In this document: piece by piece, positions 26,976 through 34,467 of the stretch
How positions within the stretch are numbered: the first letter of the stretch is position 1
How the letters are laid out: each line of letters starts with the position of its first letter
Source: Natrinema sp031626495
GTDB lineage: Archaea; Halobacteriota; Halobacteria; Halobacteriales; Natrialbaceae
Assembly: GCF_031626495.1 (NCBI RefSeq)
Contig: NZ_JAMQOJ010000003.1
Location: 186,001 to 250,000, forward strand
Reading direction: 5' to 3'
Length of the DNA stretch: 64,000 nucleotides
Notes under the pieces: model-generated
The model's database searches: none
The model's input: only the letters and a program-made list of their open reading frames with translations
What the model was told of the DNA's origin: nothing
Position numbers and translations under genes: made by a program

Positions 26976-27719
26976 TTACTGCGTCGGTTCGTGTGGCAGT
27001 TCCCGGAGTCGTTCCTCGAGACAGACCTTCACGATCGATTTCGCGATCTCGGCCCCGCCCTGGATCGGATCGAGCTTCGTCTCGCCGGCGCGCTCGCGAT
27101 AGGCGATCGGGTGTTCGCGAACGTCGTAGTTCCGCAACAGCGGCCGAATCAGGAGTTCGGCCGAGAGGCCGGTGTTCTCCGTCCACTCGATCGACTCGAC
27201 GACCTCCCGTCGGTAGGCGCGCATCCCGGTCGTCGTGTCGTGGACGCGAGTCCCCATCAGGACGCTCGCGAGTGCGGCGAAAGCGTGGTTGCCGAAGCGA
27301 TTGAACGCCGGCATCGCGTCCGCGCCGTGGTAGAGCCGATCGCCGCTGACCACGTCGTAGCCGGCGTTGATCAGCTCGAGGAACTCCGGCAGCTGCTCCA
27401 TCGGATACGTATCGTCGCAGTCGGTGGTGACGACGATCGGGCGGTCGGGCGCGAGGATCGCTGCGCGGACGGCGACGCCGTACCCCTGCGGTTCCTGTTC
27501 GATCACCGTCGCGCCGTGCTCGCGGGCGATCTCGGGCGTGCGGTCCGACGAGCCGTCGACGCAGACGACCTCGGCCTTCCCGTCGGTCACGTCTTCGATG
27601 TCCGAGACGACTTTTCCGATTGCTTCTTCCTCGTTGTAAGTCCCCATGACGACGCTGACGTCGTCGAACGTGTACTCGTCGGCGTCGTCCGTCCTCGTCT
27701 GTTGCTCCCCGGTGGTCAT
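26976..27719 (-). CDS. GT2 family polyprenol-phosphate sugar transferase (DPM1/AglD-like)
   Basis: 247 aa, with no TM helix. It has the GT-A nucleotide-sugar site: SVVMGTYNEEEAIGKVV, VVCVDGSSDRTPEIA, the metal-binding TTDCDDTYP, and the later FAALASVLMGTRVHDTTTGMRAY typical of dolichyl-phosphate mannose or glucose synthases. Such enzymes load a sugar onto dolichol phosphate at the inner membrane face. It is convergent with the GT-C gene, which could use the product. A TATA element (about 27743-27751) is centred 27 nt before the ATG, with operator D next to it. Confidence 0.87.
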   Translation of the reverse strand: MTTGEQQTRTDDADEYTFDDVSVVMGTYNEEEAIGKVVSDIEDVTDGKAEVVCVDGSSDRTPEIAREHGATVIEQEPQGYGVAVRAAILAPDRPIVVTTDCDDTYPMEQLPEFLELINAGYDVVSGDRLYHGADAMPAFNRFGNHAFAALASVLMGTRVHDTTTGMRAYRREVVESIEWTENTGLSAELLIRPLLRNYDVREHPIAYRERAGETKLDPIQGGAEIAKSIVKVCLEERLRELPHEPTQ

Positions 27720-27750
27720 TGGCGGTACTCGCCGCCCGTCGCACTTATTC

Positions 27751-27768
27751 TTTTAGGTTTGCCTAAAA
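27751..27768. promoter_or_regulatory. DtxR/Idr-like operator D
   Basis: TTTTAGG-TTTG-CCTAAAA, with perfect 7-bp arms. It abuts the upstream side of the TATA element for the minus-strand GT2 gene, where it would overlap the BRE. It also lies just after the GMC oxidoreductase stop codon. Confidence 0.82.
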
Positions 27769-27782
27769 AGCGGACAGGGTCG

Positions 27783-29420
27783 TTACAGCGCCTCGCGCAC
27801 GTGATCGGCCGCCTTCAGCGCGAGCGCCGCAATCGTCAGCGTCGGATTCATCGCGCCGCCGGTCGGGAAGACGCTGCTCGAGGCGATCCAGCAGTTCTCG
27901 AGGTCGTGGGTCTGCAGGTCGGGGCCGACGACGCTCTCGCCTGGGTCGTCGCCCATCCGGGTCGTCCCCATGTGGTGGTAGGCGGGCCCGGTGGTGTCCG
28001 GGCCGACCTGCCAGGTTATCTCCGCGCCGAGTTCCGCGAGGATTCGCTCCTGAATCTCGTTGACGCGCTCGATGGTGCGAAGCGCCCGATCGCCGACAGT
28101 CCAGTGGACGTCGGGCACGGGATTACCCTGATCGTCGGTCCGCTCGGGATCGAGCCCGACGTAGCTGTCCTCGCGCGGGAGCTGTTCGACCAGCCCGCCC
28201 ATGCCGATGTGGTTGCCGTACGACGAGCGCAGCCGCTCGAGCAGGTCGTCGCCCCAGTCGTTGCCGGTCAAGGCCATCCTCACGGGCGAGGGGCCGTCGT
28301 AGTTGAAGAACTCGAGTTTGAACGGCGCGTACTCGTCGTCGGCGTCGTCGTAGAACTGGTGGGACTCGCTCGTGAGGAAGCCGACGTGGTTCTGCCGCGT
28401 CGGCACGTCTACGACGCCGCCCGTGCCCGCGAAGAGGTGATCCATGAAGAACGTCCCGACGAGACCGCTCGAGTTGGCCAGCCCGTCGGGGTATCGGCTC
28501 GAGTCGGAGAGCAACAGGAGGCGCGGCGTCTCGACGCCGCCGCAGGCGATGACGAAGGCGTCCGCTTCCTGTCGGTGCTCCTCGCCGTCGGGGGTGGCGT
28601 AGACGGCCGCCGTGATCTCGTCGGCGGTGTGCTCGAGCCGTTGGACCGGTACGCGATCGATCACCGTCGCGCCCTGCTGTTCGGCTCGCTCGACGTGGAC
28701 CGTCGCGTCGTACTTCGCGCCGGAGGGACAGACCGGCTGACAGGTGCCGTAGCCGACGCAGGCGCTCCGGCCGTCGTACCCCTCCGAGTTGCGCGCGTTC
28801 GGCACTGAGTGCATCGCGATCTCCAAATCGTCGCAGGCCTCGGCGAACAGCGAGTCGCTGTAGGAGGGCGGAAACGCCGGCATCGGATGGGGTTCCTCGC
28901 GGGGCGGCGCGAAGGGGTTGTCCTGAGCGCCGGCGACACCGAGTTCCCGCTCCGCGGCGGCGTAGTACGGCCGGAGGTCGTCGTAGTCGATCGGCCAGTC
29001 AGCGCCGACGCCGCGGACACTTCGGGAGTCGAAATCGGCCTCGTGAAGCCGCATCACCATCCCCTGCCAGTGTAGCGTCGAGCCGCCGACGCCCCTCGCG
29101 CGAGCGTGATTCAGCGGATAGAACCGCTCTCCCGTCGACGAGTAGGCGTCGCGCTCGGGGTCGCCGTCCCAGACGGCCGGTCGGTCGTAATACGGGCGAA
29201 TCGCCCGCTCCTGTCTGGCGAGCCTGTCGGCCGGTTCGAACCGCGGTCCCGCCTCGAGGATCACGACCTCGCGGCCGGCCGCGGCGAGTCGATCGGCGAC
29301 GATCCCGCCCGCGGGACCCGCGCCGATCACGCAGACGTCGGCGTCCGCGACCGGCGTGCGATCGTCGGCGAGGTCGGTCGCGGGTCCGGCAGACTCGGCC
29401 GGCGACCGACTCCCGCTCAC
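27783..29420 (-). CDS. GMC-family FAD-dependent oxidoreductase
   Basis: 545 aa from the GTG at 29420, which overlaps the stop of the upstream gene as GTGA. FAD binding is shown by ADVCVIGAGPAGGIVADRLA and GVGGSTLHWQGMVMR. The C-terminus has HHMGTTRMGDDPGESVV and SSVFPTGGAMNPTLTI with the catalytic His/Asn region. A cysteine cluster (CVGYGTCQPVCPSGAKY) is typical of the gluconate/2-ketogluconate/fructose dehydrogenase branch. It has no signal of its own and probably leaves through Tat bound to the subunit-3-like partner encoded just upstream. The substrate is probably a sugar, sugar acid or alcohol. Confidence 0.87.
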   Translation of the reverse strand: MSGSRSPAESAGPATDLADDRTPVADADVCVIGAGPAGGIVADRLAAAGREVVILEAGPRFEPADRLARQERAIRPYYDRPAVWDGDPERDAYSSTGERFYPLNHARARGVGGSTLHWQGMVMRLHEADFDSRSVRGVGADWPIDYDDLRPYYAAAERELGVAGAQDNPFAPPREEPHPMPAFPPSYSDSLFAEACDDLEIAMHSVPNARNSEGYDGRSACVGYGTCQPVCPSGAKYDATVHVERAEQQGATVIDRVPVQRLEHTADEITAAVYATPDGEEHRQEADAFVIACGGVETPRLLLLSDSSRYPDGLANSSGLVGTFFMDHLFAGTGGVVDVPTRQNHVGFLTSESHQFYDDADDEYAPFKLEFFNYDGPSPVRMALTGNDWGDDLLERLRSSYGNHIGMGGLVEQLPREDSYVGLDPERTDDQGNPVPDVHWTVGDRALRTIERVNEIQERILAELGAEITWQVGPDTTGPAYHHMGTTRMGDDPGESVVGPDLQTHDLENCWIASSSVFPTGGAMNPTLTIAALALKAADHVREAL

Positions 29421-29935
29421 GCGTCGGGCCCCCGCTGGTAGCTCCCGATCCCGCCGGGATGGCCCTGCGGGTTCTCGATCCCGACCAGCTCCCCGCCGGT
29501 CGGCGAGGCGTACAGCGCGAGCAGGAGTTCGTTCACCACGTAGTACCGCACCCGCTCGGACATCGTTCCCTCGGGGTTTTCGTCGGCAGTGTCGGCGTTT
29601 ACGTTCCGGAGGACCTGCTCCCGCTCCGCAACCGACAACGCTGGGAACGGATCGTCGTACCACGCCGCCGCGTTGTCGTCCAATTCCGCGACCGCCGTTT
29701 CCATTCCCTCCGCGTGCGACCGGTCCGTGAGCCGCCCCTCGAGGAACGCCTCGACGAACGTCGCCGTCCCGGAGACTTCGCTCGGATAGACGACCTCGGC
29801 GGCCGCGACCAGCCCCTCGCGGATCCGCTCGGTGTCGATCGGCTCGGCGCCCGGCGGGGCGACGCATCCCGCCAGCGTCCCGCCGACGCCGAGGGCCCCC
29901 AGCGCGGCGACCGCGTCCCGTCTGGTCAGCTCCAT
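29417..29935 (-). CDS. Gluconate 2-dehydrogenase subunit 3-like Tat lipoprotein
   Basis: 172 aa. The Tat signal has R5-R6 (ELTRRDAVAALGAL) and a lipobox cysteine at C24 (TLAGC). The rest resembles gluconate 2-dehydrogenase subunit 3, the small partner that brings the GMC subunit out by Tat and anchors it (VVYPSEVSGTATFVEAF, RVRYYVVNELLLALYASPTG). No cytochrome c subunit follows, so electrons may go to another carrier. TATATA (about 29961-29966) is centred about 29 nt before the ATG, with operator E between it and the start. Confidence 0.85.
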   Translation of the reverse strand: MELTRRDAVAALGALGVGGTLAGCVAPPGAEPIDTERIREGLVAAAEVVYPSEVSGTATFVEAFLEGRLTDRSHAEGMETAVAELDDNAAAWYDDPFPALSVAEREQVLRNVNADTADENPEGTMSERVRYYVVNELLLALYASPTGGELVGIENPQGHPGGIGSYQRGPDA

Positions 29936-29942
29936 GCGGCGG

Positions 29943-29960
29943 GATTAGGTAGACCTAAAC
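29943..29960. promoter_or_regulatory. DtxR/Idr-like operator E
   Basis: GATTAGG-TAGA-CCTAAAC, core TTAGGTAGACCTAA at 29945-29958. It lies between the TATA element and the ATG of the subunit-3-like gene on the minus strand, in the same relative place as operator C on the plus strand. Confidence 0.8.
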
Positions 29961-30005
29961 CATATATTCGTTGGAACGGGACGGTCGCTCGCGCGCGACG
30001 GACGC

Positions 30006-30740
30006 TCACTCTCTGGTCTCGATCGGCTCGAGCAGTCCCGGTTCGTCGACCGACGGGTCGTTCACCGCCGTCGATACCGGGTACGCCCGCATCTCGTCGG
30101 CCGGGTGCGGCTCGAGCAACGTGTGCGGATCGTCGGCCGTCAGCCACTGCTGCTCGTTCGCTGGCTCGAGGATCACCGCCATCCGATGGTGGAGGTCCGC
30201 AACGAGGTCGTTTGGCTCCGTCGTCACGATGGTAAAGGTCTCGAGTGGGCCGCTCTCGGTTTCGTCCTCGACCCCGCCGCCGAAGGCGTCCAGCCCGGTC
30301 TGGGTCGTTTCCGGCTCCCAGCGCTCCCAGAGACCGGCCAGCGCGAACGCGCGCTCGTCCTCGAATGCCACTCGATAGGGCTGTTTCCCGTCTTCGGTCT
30401 CGACCCACTCGTAGAAGCCGTCGGCGGGGACGAGACATCTGCGCCGCTCGTAGGCCTCCCGGAAGCTCGGCTTGTCGGCGACGGACTCCGCCCGCGCGTT
30501 GATCAGTCCGCCCGTATCGTCGTCGGCCCACGACGGCACCAGCCCCCACTCGAGGCGCTGAATCGTCTCCGGGTCGGCGTCCGTGATCACCGGCAGCTCC
30601 TGACCGGGGGCCATGTTGTAGCGGGGGGCGAACGCCGGGTTCGAGGCCGGATCGGCCTCGGAGTCGCCGTTCCGAAACCGGGCGTCGAACCGCGCCTCGA
30701 GGTCGTCCGCGTCGACGGTGAGCGTGTAGCGACCGCACAT
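30006..30740 (-). CDS. SRAP domain protein (YedK/HMCES-like)
   Basis: 244 aa from the ATG at 30740, which places the catalytic cysteine at residue 2 (MCGRYTL) as the family needs after removal of Met. Other active-site elements are present: YNMAPGQ, the asparagine/arginine in INARAES, the glutamate in GFYEW, and the histidine in LHHRMAVIL. These proteins crosslink to abasic sites in single-stranded DNA and shield them. The frame is open upstream, but only this start gives a working N-terminal cysteine. Confidence 0.92.
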   Translation of the reverse strand: MCGRYTLTVDADDLEARFDARFRNGDSEADPASNPAFAPRYNMAPGQELPVITDADPETIQRLEWGLVPSWADDDTGGLINARAESVADKPSFREAYERRRCLVPADGFYEWVETEDGKQPYRVAFEDERAFALAGLWERWEPETTQTGLDAFGGGVEDETESGPLETFTIVTTEPNDLVADLHHRMAVILEPANEQQWLTADDPHTLLEPHPADEMRAYPVSTAVNDPSVDEPGLLEPIETRE

Positions 30741-30787
30741 AGCCGTCAGGTCGGGCCGGACGGGCAAATGTCCGTCGTCCGCTTTGC

Positions 30788-31624
30788 TCACCCGGTCAGG
30801 ACGGCCCGCAGCGCGAAGCGGAGGTTGTCCGTCCGCTCGGTGACCCGTCGGTAGAAGTACGACTTCCACCGGTCGCCGTAGGGGACGTACTGCCAGACCT
30901 CGTACTCCGCGGCCAGGTCCTCCTGTGCGTCCTCGCGCACGCCCATGAGTAACTGAAACTCGAAGTCGGTTCCGTACCGATCGTGGAGCGCTGTCGCGTG
31001 CTCGATCATCGCCGGATCGTGACTCCCCACCGCGATCCCACCGTCGTAGTGTTCGAACGCGTACTCGAGCAGGTCACGGTACTCCCGATCGACCCGTTCC
31101 CCGTCCGTGTAGGCCACGTCGGCCGGCGGATCGTAGGCCCCCTTGACGAACCGGACCTTGCCAGGTACGTCTGCCAGCCGGCGCACGTCAGCGCGCGTGC
31201 GCCTGAGGTTCGCCTGTACGCAGATTCCGACGCCTCCCTCGTGCTCGCGGGCGACGTTTTCGAACGCGTCGAGCGTCGCGTCGGTCGTCGTGTGGTCTTC
31301 CATGTCGATCCAGACGAAGACGTCGCGGGCGGCCGCGGCGTCGACGATATCGGTCAGTTCCGAACGGAAGACGTCCTCGCCCAGATCCAGCCCGAGTTGC
31401 GAGGGTTTGACGGAGATACAGGCCTCGAGGTCCGAGCCGGCGATGTCGTCGACCAGTCGCCGATATTCGGCGGCGTCGGCGGCCGCGTCGTCGCGGTCGT
31501 CGTAGTGTTCGCCCAGCAGGTTGAGGATCGCCTTCACGTCGCGATCGTTCAACTGACGGACGTGATCGAGTGCCGTTGCAGGAGATTCCCCCGCGACGAA
31601 CCGGCTCGCGATCGGCGGGATCAT
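30788..31624 (-). CDS. Proline dehydrogenase
   Basis: 278 aa FAD-dependent TIM barrel that oxidises proline to pyrroline-5-carboxylate. Family segments are RFVAGE near the start, ISVKPSQLGL, KVRFVKGAY, FQLLMGVRED and the substrate/FAD signature YFYRRVTERTDNLRF near the end. Length matches monofunctional PRODH of archaea and Gram-positive bacteria. No pyrroline-5-carboxylate dehydrogenase lies beside it. It is next to an amino-acid permease gene transcribed in the same direction, so proline or related amino acids may be that permease's cargo. Confidence 0.9.
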   Translation of the reverse strand: MIPPIASRFVAGESPATALDHVRQLNDRDVKAILNLLGEHYDDRDDAAADAAEYRRLVDDIAGSDLEACISVKPSQLGLDLGEDVFRSELTDIVDAAAARDVFVWIDMEDHTTTDATLDAFENVAREHEGGVGICVQANLRRTRADVRRLADVPGKVRFVKGAYDPPADVAYTDGERVDREYRDLLEYAFEHYDGGIAVGSHDPAMIEHATALHDRYGTDFEFQLLMGVREDAQEDLAAEYEVWQYVPYGDRWKSYFYRRVTERTDNLRFALRAVLTG

Positions 31625-31806
31625 AGCACGTACTGTGGTCGCGACTGACAAGAGGGTTCCTCCGTTTCTCGAGTGACTGTGCGACGGCCGGGGCAGCGTC
31701 GCGGCGTCGCTATCGAGGCGGATCAGGTCGGGTGTCCGGCGCCGGCCCTGTATCGGCCGCCGTCGGAGCCACCGGCGCCGATGCGTTCGTCGCGCGGTGA
31801 GCGGGG

Positions 31807-34104
31807 TTACTCTCCCTTGCGCCCCAGCAAGCGCTCGCGCATGGAGCGCTCGCGGGCACGCTCGGCGAGCAACACCGAACACTCGATATCGTCGAGGACG
31901 TCGAGTACCAGCGATCCCCGGACGACCCGCGAGAGCAGCCCCTTCCCGGTCGCACCGATCACGAGGAGAGTCGCATCGGTCGCCGCCCCGGCAATAGCGG
32001 TCTCGATGTCGCCGTCCTCGATGCGCAGGTCGGCGTCTTCGAGGCCGTTCTCGGCGGCCCACTCCGCGAGGAACTGCTCGCCCTCCTCGCGGGATTCGCC
32101 GTCGGAGAGGACGTGCAGCAGCGTCACCCGGGAGTCGAACTCCTCGCGGAGCAGTCGGGCGACCTCGGCGCCGAGCACCGAGTCGGGACCGCCCGCGGTC
32201 GGGACGAGGATGTGGGAGGGATCGAAGCCCCGGTCTTTCAACACCAGGAAGTCACAGGGGAGGTCGTGGGTGAGCTCGTCGATGCGGGACTCGGCGCGGC
32301 CGTGAGCGGTCGGTCCCCAGCCCATAACGACCTGATCGGCCTCGAAGGTGCGGGCGGCGTCGAAGACCTCCTCGAACGAGCGGTGGGAGAGGACGGTGTG
32401 GGTCTCGACGGGCACACCGAACGTCTCGGCGTCGGTCCGGGCTTTCTCGAGGAGTTTCTGGGACTCGGCGTCGATGCTGTCGTTCTCCTCGGCCCGCTTC
32501 AGCGGCGTCTGATCGGGGACCTGAACGATGTGGACCGCGTGAACGGTCCCGCCGCGTTGCTTCGCGATGGCTCCCGCGAGCGTGATGAGTTCCTTCTCGG
32601 TCCGGGGGTTGGCCAGCGGGACCATCACGCGGAAGTCGTCGCCGGTCGCGCCCGCGTCCGCCGCCTTGGCGGCGTCGGGACGGACGGTGTCGGCCGCGGC
32701 CACCGCGGCGTCGGGCATCTCTTCGGATCGATCGAGGATCCAGCCGGCGAAGACGCCGGCACTCTCGACGCGCTGGCGGGCGTACAGCAGGTACCAGACC
32801 GCCGCGAAGACGACCAGTGCCGCCGAGAGGACGATTACGAACGGTTCGATGTACGCGATCAGCGCGAACGACGATATCGTGCCGACGATCGGGACGAACG
32901 GGTACAGCGGGACCTCGAAGTCGGGATCGTAGTCGGCCGGTTCGGCCTCCCGCATGACGATCAGCGCGATGTTCAGGAGACCGTAGACGATCAGGTGCAA
33001 CACCGAGCCGGCCGTCGAGAGGATCTCGAGGTTACCGAAGAGCAGGAAGACGATGATGAGCGAGCCGGTGATCAGGATCGACTTGTACGGCGTACCGAAG
33101 CGGGGGTGAATCTCGTTGACCGACGGAGAGATGATCTTCTCCCGCCCCATCGCGAAGTTGATCCGCGACGACGAGAGGATCGACGCGTTCGCGCTCGAGG
33201 CCGTCGCGAGCAAGCCGCCCAGCAAGAGCAGCCCCCAGCCGAGCACGCCCATACTGAACCCGAAGACGCTGTATTGACCGAAGAGCAGTTCGGCGGCCTC
33301 GACGACGGCCGTATCGTTGTTCGCTACGAGGTCGTTCGGAACCGCTGCGAGCAAGACGAGCAGGAACAGCGCGTAGACGACCGTGACGATGACGACCGAG
33401 CCGATGACCGCGAGCGGGAGATTCCGCCCGGGATCCTTGATCTCCTCGGCGACGGAGGTGATCTGGACGAAGCCGAGATAGGAGACGAAGACGATCGCGG
33501 TCACCGGAAGCACCTCGCCGGGCGTCCCCTCGGGGGCGAGCGGTCGCAGCGACTCGAGGTCGGCGTTCATCAGGCCGATGACCGTGAAGGTGCCGAGGAT
33601 GGCGAGCAGCGTCAGGACGATCCCGATCTGGAGGCCGCCGGTCTCCTTCGCGCCCATGTAGTTGACGGCGATAAAGAGCGCCGCGCCGACGAGGCCGATC
33701 GTCTGGGCCGCCGAAATCGTGACGGGACCGAGCCCGATCGCCGGCGCGCCGACGAGCTGGTTGACGTACTCCCCGAAGCCGTACATGTAGAACGCGGACG
33801 CGAAGGCCAGTCCCAGCCAGTTGGCCCACCCGCTGATCGAGCCGAACAGCGGGCCCAGCGCGCGGTTGACGTAGAAGTACGCGCCGCCGGACTTGGGCAT
33901 CGCCGTTCCCAGTTCGGAGGCCGACAGGGCCGTAAACAGGGCGGTGACGCCGCCGATGACGAAGGTCAGCGCCGCGAGCGGCCCGGCTCGAGCGACGGCG
34001 GTGCCGGGCAACACGAAGATGCCGGCTCCGATCATCGTCCCGATCCCGATCGCGATCGCAGAGAGCAGGCCGAGGTCCTTCGCGAGTTCCTCGTCGGCGC
34101 TCAT
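31807..34104 (-). CDS. APC-family amino-acid permease fused to two universal-stress domains
   Basis: 765 aa. Residues about 10-445 form a 12-TM APC transporter (LSAIAIGIGTMIGAGIFVLPG at the first helix, split around the unwound GAGIF). Two UspA domains follow (about 490-615 and 620-750). The last contains the ATP-binding pattern VIGATGKGLLSRVVRGS. Usp tails on archaeal APC permeases are thought to sense nucleotide or energy state. An unusually clear Shine-Dalgarno sequence (GGAGGT on the minus strand, 34113-34118) lies 8 nt before the ATG, so this gene has a real 5' leader. Confidence 0.9.
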   Translation of the reverse strand: MSADEELAKDLGLLSAIAIGIGTMIGAGIFVLPGTAVARAGPLAALTFVIGGVTALFTALSASELGTAMPKSGGAYFYVNRALGPLFGSISGWANWLGLAFASAFYMYGFGEYVNQLVGAPAIGLGPVTISAAQTIGLVGAALFIAVNYMGAKETGGLQIGIVLTLLAILGTFTVIGLMNADLESLRPLAPEGTPGEVLPVTAIVFVSYLGFVQITSVAEEIKDPGRNLPLAVIGSVVIVTVVYALFLLVLLAAVPNDLVANNDTAVVEAAELLFGQYSVFGFSMGVLGWGLLLLGGLLATASSANASILSSSRINFAMGREKIISPSVNEIHPRFGTPYKSILITGSLIIVFLLFGNLEILSTAGSVLHLIVYGLLNIALIVMREAEPADYDPDFEVPLYPFVPIVGTISSFALIAYIEPFVIVLSAALVVFAAVWYLLYARQRVESAGVFAGWILDRSEEMPDAAVAAADTVRPDAAKAADAGATGDDFRVMVPLANPRTEKELITLAGAIAKQRGGTVHAVHIVQVPDQTPLKRAEENDSIDAESQKLLEKARTDAETFGVPVETHTVLSHRSFEEVFDAARTFEADQVVMGWGPTAHGRAESRIDELTHDLPCDFLVLKDRGFDPSHILVPTAGGPDSVLGAEVARLLREEFDSRVTLLHVLSDGESREEGEQFLAEWAAENGLEDADLRIEDGDIETAIAGAATDATLLVIGATGKGLLSRVVRGSLVLDVLDDIECSVLLAERARERSMRERLLGRKGE

Positions 34105-34467
34105 ACGGGGCTACCTCCCCCCGCCCTGGCCCGTTTCGATCGGCGTCTCTGTCGGCGGATCCCGTTCGATATCGACCGTCTCGGCGGACCGTGCGCACGA
34201 CTTCGGTCGTTCATTGACCGGGGCTGTGTCGGAGAGGGTGATAAACCTCCTGATTACGGAAACGGTCGATAACGCCCCTCACGGTTCGCTATAGCTGAAT
34301 GCATCAACCGGGGATTCGCCGTTGTGCGGTCCCGATACCGCGGGTCCGCCGCGACGAACCCTGGACATCTCTCGATCCACCGAGCGCCAACTATGTTCAG
34401 TAACTGTATACAGCCTTCATGGATACTGTGGACAAGCTATTTATGACTGTTCCACCTTCCCATACGT
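34105..34467. other. Divergent promoter region between permease and aminotransferase
   Basis: These 363 bases hold the permease Shine-Dalgarno sequence near 34113. Near the right end, a palindrome CTGTATACAG (34406-34415) and the TATA element CTATTTATG (34437-34445) lie before the aminotransferase ATG. The TATA is centred about 27 nt upstream, so the aminotransferase is leaderless and the palindrome sits just upstream as a possible operator. No coding sequence is seen. Confidence 0.5.

Noticed and set aside
31807..34272. Long plus-strand open frame (719 codons) opposite the APC-Usp permease gene
   Set aside because: It is Arg/Glu/Asp-rich without any family sequence and mirrors the GC-rich codon use of the permease on the other strand, which has clear TM and Usp domains and a Shine-Dalgarno sequence.
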